Assembly (NCBI RefSeq): GCF_900105945.1
Contig: NZ_FNSO01000003.1
Location: forward strand, 434,001-498,000
DNA: 64,000 nt
Reading direction: 5' to 3'
Source of the DNA: Amycolatopsis tolypomycina
GTDB taxonomy: Bacteria > Actinomycetota > Actinomycetes > Mycobacteriales > Pseudonocardiaceae
Below are positions 42,694 to 50,167 of the stretch, piece after piece. A program made the translations under genes and the position numbers. Positions within the stretch are counted from its first letter, which is position 1. Every line of letters starts with the position of its first letter. The notes beneath the pieces are model-generated. The model saw only the letters and a list, made by a program, of their open reading frames with translations. It was not told the origin of the DNA and did no database searches.

Positions 42694-43872
42694 TCAGCTG
42701 GGCGGCAAAGCCTTCTTGAACACCGCCACGGCGTTGTCGAGGCTGGTCTTGAGCTGGTTCTTGTCCTTGGCGAAGGGCTGGGACGCCCAGAGGACGATCG
42801 CGACCTTGCCCGAGGTGTACCAGGTGCCGTCCATGCGCAGGTCGCCGTTGCGGCCGGTGACCGTGCCCGGGTCGGCCGGGATCGGGGAGTACCCGCCCGC
42901 CGCGGCGGCCTCGCGCAGGTAGTCGATGATCGCCTTCGCGCCTTCCTCGTTCTCGGCGGGGATGGCGTAGCCGAGGAAGCCGGTGTCCCCGGCCGAGGAG
43001 GCGCGGTACACGAACTGCGTGACACCGTGCTGCGAGAAGACCTGGGCGGCTTCCTTCGGGTACAGCTTCAGGTCGAGGCCGCGGGCCAGCGACATCGCGG
43101 AGCTCTCTGGGTGCGGCATCCCGGGCAGCGGCGGCACCTGGTCCTCCAGCTGCGGCTGGGCGGCGGCGGCAGGCGGCTGCGTCACGACGGGCGTGAACGT
43201 CGACAGCGCGTTGGGCTTGTCGTCGTCGCTGCCCAGCCACATCGTCGCGCCGATGATCATGCCGACCACCACGAGCACGCCGAGCACGACGAACGGCCAG
43301 GTCGCGCCGGAACGCCCGGACGGCTCGCCGTCGGTGGCCCACCGGTGCTTGCCTGCCGGCTCCTCCGGTTCGGGCACGGGCCGCGATTCGCCGCCGGGCG
43401 GCGTGATGGGCGGGAACCGGCTGCCCGGTCCCTGCTCGGCCGGGCCGTCGACGCGCAGGTAGCGGGTCGGCGTGATGTCGGCCGGGCTCGGCGCGGTCGT
43501 CATGTGGTCCGGGATGGCGGGCACGTGGCTGGTGGCCAGCGACGTCGGCAGCCCGGTGCGCTGCCAGGGCGGCGGCGGCACCGCGGGCCGCGGCGATTCG
43601 ACGCGCTGCGGCGGCAGCATCGGCGGCCCGGGCTGGACGTGCTGGACCGGCTGGACCGGTTGGGTCGGCTGGGCGGGCGCCGGGTGGTTCGCCGGGTTGG
43701 TGCTCCGCCAGGTCTCGCCCGGACGGCGCAGCGGCGACGGCACCGGTGACGGCACCGTCGAACCGGAGGCCTGCGCGAGCAGCTCGTCCCGCTGTTTGCG
43801 GTGGTCAGCCGGCTCGATGCGACCTTCGGCAAGCTCCGCGTCAAGACGCCGGAGCTCTTCCTGCCAGCTCAT
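42694..43872 (-). CDS. Paralogue of the 35318-36565 membrane protein
   Basis: Start ATG 43872 (MSWQEELRRLDAELAEGRIEPADHRKQRDELL) follows AGAGG; the in-frame ATG at 43887 is an alternative. The plan matches its paralogue: SHOCT-like start, Pro/Gln-rich linker of about 170 residues, a membrane helix (WPFVVLGVLVVVGMIIGATMWL) near residue 200, then an outer domain (GLDLKLYPKEAAQVFSQHGVTQFVYRAS, then GYAIPAENEEGAKAIIDYLREA). It ends KTSLDNAVAVFKKALPPS. The pair flank the glycan genes. They may form or regulate a complex, which is inference. Confidence 0.78.
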   Translation of the reverse strand: MSWQEELRRLDAELAEGRIEPADHRKQRDELLAQASGSTVPSPVPSPLRRPGETWRSTNPANHPAPAQPTQPVQPVQHVQPGPPMLPPQRVESPRPAVPPPPWQRTGLPTSLATSHVPAIPDHMTTAPSPADITPTRYLRVDGPAEQGPGSRFPPITPPGGESRPVPEPEEPAGKHRWATDGEPSGRSGATWPFVVLGVLVVVGMIIGATMWLGSDDDKPNALSTFTPVVTQPPAAAAQPQLEDQVPPLPGMPHPESSAMSLARGLDLKLYPKEAAQVFSQHGVTQFVYRASSAGDTGFLGYAIPAENEEGAKAIIDYLREAAAAGGYSPIPADPGTVTGRNGDLRMDGTWYTSGKVAIVLWASQPFAKDKNQLKTSLDNAVAVFKKALPPS

Positions 43873-44031
43873 CCTCTGGACCCCCATCCACCGTTCGGGG
43901 CATCAGTCTGGCACGCACGGCCGACCTGCAAGGTTGCGGTTTGAGGTTGATCGGCAACGTAGCGCAAGTCCGGCGTTTGCGGGAGACCCGTTTTCCCGGC
44001 CGGCCGGGTCACCCGTCAGGCCCCGGAAACT

Positions 44032-44052
44032 GTCGTACGTATGTTCTAAAAT
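44032..44052 (+). promoter_or_regulatory. Damage-response-like promoter (SOS box and PafBC-type motif)
   Basis: GTACGTATGTTC at 44035-44046 differs by one base from the actinobacterial LexA site GAAC-N4-GTTC. Read another way, TGTCG at 44032-44036 and TAAAAT at 44047-44052 match parts of the RecA-independent (PafBC) promoter TGTCRgtg-N8-TAnnnT with the correct spacing but not the gtg. The gene start follows 64 bases later. Either reading implies DNA damage control, but it is a weak match. Confidence 0.4.
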
Positions 44053-44115
44053 TGGCGTTGTCCAGGGGAGATGCCGCCCGCACCCGCGGGTGGCGTGATG
44101 GAGGAAGGCAGGGCC

Positions 44116-44721
44116 ATGGCCTACATCACCCTGTCCACGTTCGTGGGCTACAGCGCGAGTTCCGGGCCGTCGCGGTCGTCGTTCGTACGGCGGCAGCGCC
44201 GTCAGTACCTCGATCCGGCGCGCGCGGCGTTCAACTACTACCGGCGGGCGGCCAACGCGGTGCGGTCCGGGCGGGCGGCGAACCAGGACGAGGTCGCGTT
44301 GCGCGCGCTCGTCAACGCCGCCGACGAGCGCACGAAACCGCACTACGCGGCGATCGCCGAGGGCTGGCTGCGCTACCTCGGCCGCAAGTCGCCACGGCTG
44401 GTCGAGGTCGGCCGCGGCCGGTGCGCGATCGGCGAACTCGAGATCGGCGTCAGCCCGCAGCTCGGGCTCCGCAAGAGCGACGGCCGCCGCTACGCGACCT
44501 GGCTCTACTTCAAGGAGGAACCGCTGACGAGGTCCTCGGCGCAGCTCGCGCTCTGGGTGCTGGAGCAGGCGATGCCCGACATCCTGCCGGGCGGCGAGGC
44601 ACTGGTGATCGACGTTCGCCGGGCGAAGGAGTACCAGCTCTCCGCCCGCGACCGCGAACGGCTGCGGCTCTGGGCCCGCAGCGAGGCGTCGGCGTTCCTC
44701 ACCCTCTGGGACGCGGCCTGA
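44116..44721 (+). CDS. Hypothetical protein, 201 aa, possibly damage-inducible
   Basis: ATG 44116 (MAYITLSTFVGYSASS) follows GGAGGAAGG, so the longer frame from 44071 is rejected. The protein is soluble, basic at its N-terminus (SFVRRQRRQYLDPARAAFNYYRRA), with a helical middle and a small beta part (LVEVGRGRCAIGELEIGVSPQLGLRKSDGRRYATWLYFKEEPLT). I know no family. LEQAMPDILPGGEALVIDVRRAKEYQL near the end has the look of a nucleotide- or nucleic-acid-binding protein, but no motif supports this. It is 68 bases before the kinase gene. Confidence 0.75.
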   Translation: MAYITLSTFVGYSASSGPSRSSFVRRQRRQYLDPARAAFNYYRRAANAVRSGRAANQDEVALRALVNAADERTKPHYAAIAEGWLRYLGRKSPRLVEVGRGRCAIGELEIGVSPQLGLRKSDGRRYATWLYFKEEPLTRSSAQLALWVLEQAMPDILPGGEALVIDVRRAKEYQLSARDRERLRLWARSEASAFLTLWDAA

Positions 44722-44789
44722 CCAGGGGAGGCGCCGGGGCTCCCCGGCGCCTCCCTTAGCATCGCCCCGAGGGTTCTGGGGGTGGGGCG

Positions 44790-46376
44790 ATGAGACTGGT
44801 CGCGGGGCGGTACGCGATCTCGGCCGAGCTGGGCCGCGGCGGGATGGGCGTCGTCTGGCGCGCCGAAGACACGGTGCTCGGGCGCCCGGTCGCGCTGAAG
44901 GAGCTGGCCACGCCGCCGGGGACCAACCTCGAACGCGTCATGCGGGAAGCCCGCACGGCCGGCCGGCTCAACGACCCCGGTGTCGTCACGGTGTACGACG
45001 TCGTCCGCGAGCAGGGCGCCACGTTCATCGTCATGGAGCTGGTGGTGGCGCCGACGCTCGCCGACGTCATCGGGCGCGAAGGCCCGCTGGCCAACGACCG
45101 CGTCGCCGCGCTCGGCCTGCAGGTGCTCGGCGCGCTGGAGAGCGCGCACCGGGCCGGGATCGTGCACCGGGACGTCAAGCCCAGCAACATCATGGTGCTG
45201 CCCGGCGACCGGGTGAAGCTCGCCGACTTCGGCATCGCGCGGGCCATGGACGACCCGGGACTGACGCAGACCGGCGGGGTCATGGGCTCGCCCGGCTACA
45301 TGGCGCCCGAGCTGTTCGCCGGCGCGGGGCCGTCGCCCGCGTCCGATCTCTGGTCGCTCGGCGCGACGCTGTTCCACGCCGCGGAAGGCCGGGCGCCGTT
45401 CCAGCGCACCACCACGGCCGCGACCCTGCACGCGATCATGTACGACCAGCCGGTGCTGGAACGCTGTCGCGGTCCGCTCGCCGAAGCCGTGCGCGGGCTG
45501 CTCACGCAGGCCACCCCGGACCGCCTCGACGCGTCCGGCCTGCGGCGGTGGCTGGAGACGGCGCGCACCGCGATCACCGACGCGCCGACACAGGCGGTCG
45601 ACCCGGCCGAGCTGCCGACCATCGTCTTCGAACCGGTCACGTCGAAGGTCGCCGCACCCACGCCCACCACGGCGGACTGGGATCCGCCCCGGAAGAAGCG
45701 CCTGCCACTGGTGCTGGCCGGGGCGGCGGTCGCGGTCGTCGCCGCGCTGGCCGCGATCTTCCTCCTCAAGCCCGGCGGGACGACCCCGGTGGCGGACGCA
45801 GGCGCGCCCCCGGCGTCCGCGGCACCGGTGGCCGAGCCGCTGCCCGGCCCGACCGCCGCGCCGAGCACCAGCGCAAGCCCGACGCCGGCCAGTGCGTCCT
45901 CGGCGCCGCCGGCCACGAGCCTTTCGGTGCTGCCCGGCGCGAGCACGGTCACGCCGCCCAGCACGTCCGCGAGCGGCGAGCCCGAGCAGCCGAAGCCGGC
46001 GATGGTGCCGCTGACCCGCTACCACCACCCGGACGGCGCGCACTTCAGCGCCACGAAGAAGATCGGCCCGCCACCCGGGTTCACGAGCGAGGGGGTGTTC
46101 GGCTCGCTCGTGGCCACGGCCGAGCCCGGGACGCGCAAGTTCTACGCCTGCAAGGTGACGGGCCAGAACGACTGGTTCACCTCGACCGACCAGAGCGGCA
46201 ACTGCGAAGGGCAGCAGACGATCGGTCTGCTCGGGTACGCGTACGCGAACCCTCCGACGTGGGCGTCGGCGCGGGCGATCTACCGGTGCAACGCCGGTGG
46301 AAGCCACTTCGACTCGCTCTCCGCCGGCTGCGAGGGCAAGACGAAGGAGTTCCTGATGGGCTACCTCGTGTTCTGA
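44790..46376 (+). CDS. Membrane Ser/Thr protein kinase (PknB family) with Cys-containing ectodomain
   Basis: In this 528-residue protein the kinase domain spans residues 1-265 (GRGGMGVVW glycine loop at 15-23, Lys 37 in ALKEL, HRDVKPSN with Asp near 128, DFGIA, GSPGYMAPE). A juxtamembrane region and helix (LPLVLAGAAVAVVAALAAIFLL near 305) lead to a Ser/Pro/Ala-rich stalk and a folded C-terminal domain of about 110 residues with four cysteines (YACKVTGQ, GNCEGQQTIG, YRCNAGGSHF, GCEGKTKEF), likely two disulfides. The outer domain resembles sugar-binding-like repeats of secreted actinobacterial proteins, not PASTA. It may sense a cell-wall signal. Confidence 0.9.
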   Translation: MRLVAGRYAISAELGRGGMGVVWRAEDTVLGRPVALKELATPPGTNLERVMREARTAGRLNDPGVVTVYDVVREQGATFIVMELVVAPTLADVIGREGPLANDRVAALGLQVLGALESAHRAGIVHRDVKPSNIMVLPGDRVKLADFGIARAMDDPGLTQTGGVMGSPGYMAPELFAGAGPSPASDLWSLGATLFHAAEGRAPFQRTTTAATLHAIMYDQPVLERCRGPLAEAVRGLLTQATPDRLDASGLRRWLETARTAITDAPTQAVDPAELPTIVFEPVTSKVAAPTPTTADWDPPRKKRLPLVLAGAAVAVVAALAAIFLLKPGGTTPVADAGAPPASAAPVAEPLPGPTAAPSTSASPTPASASSAPPATSLSVLPGASTVTPPSTSASGEPEQPKPAMVPLTRYHHPDGAHFSATKKIGPPPGFTSEGVFGSLVATAEPGTRKFYACKVTGQNDWFTSTDQSGNCEGQQTIGLLGYAYANPPTWASARAIYRCNAGGSHFDSLSAGCEGKTKEFLMGYLVF

Positions 46377-46526
46377 AGCCGGCGGATCCGCGTGGTGACA
46401 ACTTGGCAGGATCCACCCGGATGAGTGACACCGTTCGCAGTGAGCGGACGGGGACTGGACAAACCGGAGAGCGAACACGAAGCTTTCGCGTGTTCTTCCG
46501 TGCCTGGCCAACATGAGGTCGTAACA

Positions 46527-47255
46527 GTGAATGCTGCCTGGGAAGCCGTCTCCCGTGTCGTCGACGAGCCCGCCTGGTACTGGGTGTACGACAAGCTGGC
46601 GTTCTGGCCGAGCACGTACGCCCACGCCTGGCCGGGGTTCCGCGAGCCTGCGCCGTCGCGGACGTGGGACCTTTCGCCCGGGAACCTGGACCGCGCCTCG
46701 GCAGAGTTCCGGCTGGGCCCGTACGCGGTCGAGGAGCACCAGGTCGGGACGATCGCGCTGGCCGCGTTCCGCGAGGTCTGCGGCCCGGACGACTGGATGT
46801 GGGCGCTGCACTGGCAGCACCAGTCCTACCGCGTCCGCCCGCACCTGATGTCCGGCAGCGCCCGGTGGCCGGTCCCGGTGTTCCCGCGCGCGGACTACCA
46901 CCTGTTCCTGGCCTCGGACTTCTCCTTCGGCACGCTCGGCCACCCGTGGGAGCGCACGCTGTGCGTGTTCGGCGAAAAGCTGGTGCCGGCGTTCGAGCGG
47001 CTGGGCGAAGGGGTGCTGACGAACGTGCTCCGCCAGGACGGGAAGCCCTCGGAGACAACCGGGGCTTCGTCCCGGGCCGGGGGCTCCGCCACCCGGACCC
47101 CCGAACAGCCCTCGGAGACAACCGGGGCTTCGCCCCGGGCCGGGGGCTCCGCCACCCGGACCCCCGAACAGCCCTCCGAGACAACCGGGGCTTCGCCCCG
47201 GGCCGGGGGCTCCGCCACCCGGACCCCCGAACAGCCCTCCGAGCTGGCCCGCTGA
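46527..47255 (+). CDS. DUF2716-type protein with repeat-derived C-terminal tail
   Basis: GTG 46527 (VNAAWEAVSRVVDEPAWYWVYDKLAFWPS) follows GAGGTCGTAACA; a longer frame from 46425 has no ribosome site. The first 170 residues look like DUF2716 (FREPAPSRTWDLS, WMWALHWQHQSYRVRPHL, FPRADYHLFLASDFSFGTLGHPWERTLCVFG), a small family I associate with actinobacterial unknowns and immunity-like genes. Residues 174-236 are three exact or near-exact 21-residue repeats produced by a GC-rich DNA repeat read in frame. The repeats are Ser/Thr/Gly/Arg-rich and likely disordered. Confidence 0.75.
   Translation: MNAAWEAVSRVVDEPAWYWVYDKLAFWPSTYAHAWPGFREPAPSRTWDLSPGNLDRASAEFRLGPYAVEEHQVGTIALAAFREVCGPDDWMWALHWQHQSYRVRPHLMSGSARWPVPVFPRADYHLFLASDFSFGTLGHPWERTLCVFGEKLVPAFERLGEGVLTNVLRQDGKPSETTGASSRAGGSATRTPEQPSETTGASPRAGGSATRTPEQPSETTGASPRAGGSATRTPEQPSELAR
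47046..47234. repeat. Three tandem copies of a 63-bp GC-rich palindromic repeat
   Basis: Copies lie at 47046-47108, 47109-47171 and 47172-47234, nearly identical by eye (differences at first codon positions of the unit and GTC versus GCC). Each holds GGGGCTTCGCCCC-type stem-loops and a GGGGGCTCCGCCACC arm. Such sequences are common extragenic repeats in actinomycete genomes; here they form the coding tail of the DUF2716 gene, in one frame. Confidence 0.9.
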
Positions 47256-47288
47256 ACCGCTGGTTGATCTCTTGCTACCGTCTTGCGG

Positions 47289-47690
47289 GTGTTCGAATAT
47301 CACGGCTGGGTGACCATCCAGGCGACCGCGAGCGGCGACGACGACGCGGCGCTCCTGGAGCGCTTGGTCGACCGCGTCCACCGGGCCATCCGCGACGCGG
47401 CCGACTTCGACCTGGTCGACCTCCGCTGGAGCGCGGGAATCCCCATGCTCCACTTCGGCGGCTTCGACAAGCACGGCGGCCACCTGGGCCCCGAACTCCT
47501 GACGTTGTTCACCCGAGCGGGCGAGCTGGCCCCCGGCTCCTACGGCCTCCTGTACACATGGGACGACCAGGACACGGAGAACGACAACAACTTCCGCGTC
47601 TACCGGATGGCCCGCGGCCAGGTGACCGAGCGCGAAGACCCCCACCTGACCCCGGTGGCCCCCACGGTCCTCGACACCTACGAGCTCTGA
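47289..47690 (+). CDS. Imm7-type immunity protein (orphan)
   Basis: GTG 47289 gives MFEYHGWVTIQATASGDDDAALLERLVDRVHRAIRDAADFD, the Imm7 pattern (FEYHGW). Then come PMLHFGGFDKHGGHLGPELLTLF, YGLLYTWDDQDTENDNNFRVYRMARG. The 133-residue acidic protein has no signal or membrane part. Immunity proteins of this group protect a cell against polymorphic toxins. No toxin gene is in the window, so it is an orphan, perhaps protective against neighbours. TTG 47283 is an alternative start. The upstream DUF2716 gene ends 33 bases before. Confidence 0.8.
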   Translation: MFEYHGWVTIQATASGDDDAALLERLVDRVHRAIRDAADFDLVDLRWSAGIPMLHFGGFDKHGGHLGPELLTLFTRAGELAPGSYGLLYTWDDQDTENDNNFRVYRMARGQVTEREDPHLTPVAPTVLDTYEL

Positions 47691-47705
47691 AGAAGCCAGC
47701 CGCGA

Positions 47706-47727
47706 CCCGGGAGCTCAACCTCCCGGG
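47706..47727 (+). terminator. Short hairpin after the Imm7 gene
   Basis: CCCGGGAG at 47706-47713 pairs with CTCCCGGG at 47720-47727 around a six-base loop, starting 15 bases after the stop codon. It is likely a rho-independent-like terminator for the rightward gene. Confidence 0.6.
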
Positions 47728-47737
47728 TGAAATAGCA

Positions 47738-47776
47738 AAAGGGCTGTATCGGCACTTCCTGCCGATACAGCCCTTT
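47738..47776 (-). terminator. Strong terminator of tRNA-Gly
   Basis: AAAGGGCTGTATCGGCA at 47738-47754 is the exact complement of 47760-47776 with a five-base loop. On the minus strand the stem ends in CCCTTTTGC, giving the T-run. It starts eight bases after the tRNA end. It also faces the Imm7 gene. Confidence 0.85.
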
Positions 47777-47783
47777 AACCGCG

Positions 47784-47856
47784 AGCGGATGACGGGATTC
47801 GAACCCGCGACCCTCACCTTGGCAAGGTGATGCGCTACCAGCTGCGCTACATCCGC
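47784..47856 (-). tRNA. tRNA-Gly (anticodon GCC)
   Basis: The minus strand reads GCGGATGTAGCGCAGC at its 5' end and the anticodon arm CACCTTGCCAAGGTG with loop TTGCCAA, so the anticodon is GCC. The T arm is GCGGGTTCGAATCCCGT. The acceptor GCGGATG pairs with CATCCGC. The gene is 73 bases with no encoded CCA, normal for actinomycetes. No integrase or duplicated 3' end flanks it. Confidence 0.97.
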
Positions 47857-47879
47857 GTTGTCTTGCTGATGGAAGGAAC

Positions 47880-47885
47880 TCTATA
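47880..47885 (-). promoter_or_regulatory. Candidate -10 of tRNA-Gly promoter
   Basis: On the minus strand TATAGA lies about 24 bases before the tRNA 5' end, within GGGTATAGAGTTCC. A clear -35 is not seen. Reasonable as a sigma-70-type -10, weakly supported. Confidence 0.4.
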
Positions 47886-48043
47886 CCCTCCGTGTGGGGG
47901 GCTCTTCACCGGGTCCCCCCTCGCTCTGACCGGTGCTTCGGTGTCACAGCTGGCGTACAAGGGGTGACGACGGCTGATTCCCTCCGTATGGTGTCTCCAT
48001 TCGACCGAATGGGGAGACCTTCGGGGAGGAGGTGCCGGGCCGG

Positions 48044-49600
48044 ATGACCGAGCTGGGCACGGTGCCGCCACAAGCGGCCTCGGAATCCGACGAACAGGCA
48101 CTGCTGCAACGGCTGCGCAACGGCGAGGACGCCGCGTTCGGGGAGCTGTTCGAGCTGCACGCCGCCGCCGTCCGGCGGCTGGCGCAGAGCCTGGCGGCGG
48201 ACCGGTCGGAGGCCGAGGACATCACCGCGGAGACGTTCTTCCGCGTGTTGCAGGCTCTCCGCCGTGGTGCCGGCCCCCGCGACTACGTCCGGGCCTACCT
48301 GCTGACCGTCGCGCGCCGGGTGTCGTGGGAGTGGCACGGTGCCCGCCGGGACGTCCCGGTTTCGGACGACGAACTGACTTTCCGCGCCGGTGCGGGTGCC
48401 GACACGCACGCCCGCACGGCCGAGCACACGCTGATCACGACCGCGTTCACCAGCCTGCCGGAGCGGTGGCGGACGGTGCTGTGGCAGACCGAGGTCGAGG
48501 GCGAGCAGCCCGCCATGGTCGCGCCGCACTTCGGGTTGAGCGCGAACGCGACGGCGGCGCTGGCCCGCCGGGCCCGGCAGGGCCTGCGTGCGGCGTACCT
48601 GCAGGCACACCTTTCGGTGAACCGCGGCCCGGATTCGTGCCGCGCGGTCGTCGAAAAGCTCGGCGGGTTCACCGCGGGCAGCGTGACCGGGGCCGAGGCG
48701 GAGCGGATCAAGGCGCACCTGCTCGGCTGCCCGTCGTGCCGGGGCACCCAGGACGAGCTGCGTGACGTCTGCTCGTCGCTGCGGGCGCACGCCGGGGTGC
48801 TGGTGCTGCTGGTGCCGGCCGCCGCGTCGCTGGGCGGCAGCGGGGTGCTGGCCGGGCTCGGCGCGACGATCAAGGGCGTGCTGGTCGGGTCGAAGGTCAA
48901 GATCGGGCTGGCGCTGGCGTCGACCGCCGCCGTGGGCGCGGTCGGCGTGGCGGCCGGGCCGGTGCTGTTCTCGACCGGGCCGGTGCAGGACATCGGGCTG
49001 CCCGGCGGGGCGCCCGAGCTCGTCGTGGTCCCGCCTTCGGAGACGCACCACCAGCCGCCGCCGCAGGCGCAGCCGGAGCCGCGGATCGGCATCGGCGTGC
49101 TCAACGGCCGCGGCACCGGGGTCGCCGTCCCGGCTCGCGCGCGGGGCGGGGAGCGGCAGGTCGCCGTCAACGAGGTACCGCAGCTTCCCGTCGCCGGGGA
49201 GGTCCCGGTCGCGGCCGTGGGCGGTGCAGCCGAGCAGCCGGAGCCGCGCGAAGACCTCACTTCGTCGACCTTGATGGCGCCCGACCACCAGTCGACGTCG
49301 CCGCGGCTGGACACGACGTCGAGGCCCGACATGACGATGACCACCGAATCCACCGACGCGACCGCGCCGGAGGACGTCGACGCGCCGGAGCTGTCGCCGA
49401 CCGGACGGCCCGGCAAGCCGGTCCCGTCGTCGGACGAGCCCGCACCGAAGGACGACGAGACCACGGACACGGACACCTCGGCCGAGCCGTCGACGACGGT
49501 GACGCCGACGTCGGGCAAGCCGTGCCCGGGCAGCGCGTCGGCCGTCACCGGGTCGGGCGAACCGGCGGACCCGGCACCGAGCGCTCCGACGGGTTCCTGA
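48044..49600 (+). CDS. ECF sigma factor fused to a Zn-finger, membrane and Pro/Thr-rich tail
   Basis: The 518-residue chain has sigma regions 2 and 4 in residues 20-190 (LFELHAAAVRRLAQSLAADRSEAEDITAETFFRVLQAL, YLLTVARRVSWEW, FTSLPERWRTVLWQTEVEGEQPAMVAPHFGLSANATAALARRARQGL). It then has IKAHLLGCPSCRG, the H-x3-C-x2-C of zinc anti-sigma domains. Two hydrophobic segments (VLVLLVPAAASLGGSGVLAGLG; IGLALASTAAVGAVGVAAGPVLF) and a long acidic Pro/Thr/Ser-rich tail follow. So sigma and its membrane inhibitor seem joined in one protein. ATG 48044 follows GGGGAGGAGG by about eleven bases. Confidence 0.85.
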   Translation: MTELGTVPPQAASESDEQALLQRLRNGEDAAFGELFELHAAAVRRLAQSLAADRSEAEDITAETFFRVLQALRRGAGPRDYVRAYLLTVARRVSWEWHGARRDVPVSDDELTFRAGAGADTHARTAEHTLITTAFTSLPERWRTVLWQTEVEGEQPAMVAPHFGLSANATAALARRARQGLRAAYLQAHLSVNRGPDSCRAVVEKLGGFTAGSVTGAEAERIKAHLLGCPSCRGTQDELRDVCSSLRAHAGVLVLLVPAAASLGGSGVLAGLGATIKGVLVGSKVKIGLALASTAAVGAVGVAAGPVLFSTGPVQDIGLPGGAPELVVVPPSETHHQPPPQAQPEPRIGIGVLNGRGTGVAVPARARGGERQVAVNEVPQLPVAGEVPVAAVGGAAEQPEPREDLTSSTLMAPDHQSTSPRLDTTSRPDMTMTTESTDATAPEDVDAPELSPTGRPGKPVPSSDEPAPKDDETTDTDTSAEPSTTVTPTSGKPCPGSASAVTGSGEPADPAPSAPTGS

Positions 49601-49714
49601 TCAGCGGTGATCGGTTCCGGCGGGCGAGATGTCCGGATTCCTCCCTCGCGCGGGTGAGCCCGGGCACGGTACCGTTGTGATGCTCACCCTGCGGGCGCCC
49701 TGGGAGGCAACTGA

Positions 49715-50155
49715 ATGAACCGGCTGGTACGCGGCGAAGACGGCCGCGACTGGGTGGTCCGTGCCCAGATGGAATGGCGCGCACCGGCAACGGCCGACGA
49801 CTTCGAGCACGACGTCGCCGGCAGCTACGGGCCCGGCATCGCGATGATCGTCGTGACGGCGCTGCTGGCCGTGATCCTGATCGTGTGGACGCCCGACCAG
49901 GTCAACATCCCGGCGTGGGTGCTGCTGGCCTTGCTGCTCGTGGTGCTGTTCTTCCCGCTGCGGTGGATCCTGCGCCGTCCGTGGACAGTGGTCGCGGAGA
50001 CCGAGGGCGACGTCACGGGCGACAGGCCGTCCGAGCGCTGGGTCGGCACCATCCGCGGCATGTTCACCGTGCAGGGCGAGGTCAAGAAGATCTCCAAGAC
50101 CATCCAGCGGCACTCGCTGCCGGACTTCGACGGGCCGCTGCACCCGGTCGAGTAG
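49715..50155 (+). CDS. Small membrane protein, 146 aa
   Basis: The protein has a short cytoplasmic start (MNRLVRGEDGRDWVVRAQMEWRAPATADDFEHDV), two membrane helices (GIAMIVVTALLAVILIVW; IPAWVLLALLLVVLFFPLRW) and a charged tail (VVAETEGDVTGDRPSERWVGTIRGMFTVQGEVKKISKTI). I do not recognise a named family, though the layout is common in Pseudonocardiaceae. It ends 12 bases before the DNA glycosylase gene, so the two may be one operon. Start ATG 49715 is preceded by GGGAGGCAACTGA. Confidence 0.75.
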   Translation: MNRLVRGEDGRDWVVRAQMEWRAPATADDFEHDVAGSYGPGIAMIVVTALLAVILIVWTPDQVNIPAWVLLALLLVVLFFPLRWILRRPWTVVAETEGDVTGDRPSERWVGTIRGMFTVQGEVKKISKTIQRHSLPDFDGPLHPVE

Positions 50156-50167
50156 GACACTGGAGCC

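Noticed and set aside
47046..47234. CRISPR or prophage repeat
   Set aside because: Tandem 63-bp units with no spacers and within a coding frame.
44505..47645. Open frame of about 1046 codons on the minus strand
   Set aside because: It spans the antisense of several genes with recognised motifs, and its product is low-complexity; a shadow.
47784..47856. tRNA-Gly as integration site of a mobile island
   Set aside because: No integrase, no duplicated tRNA 3' end, and ordinary genes on both sides.
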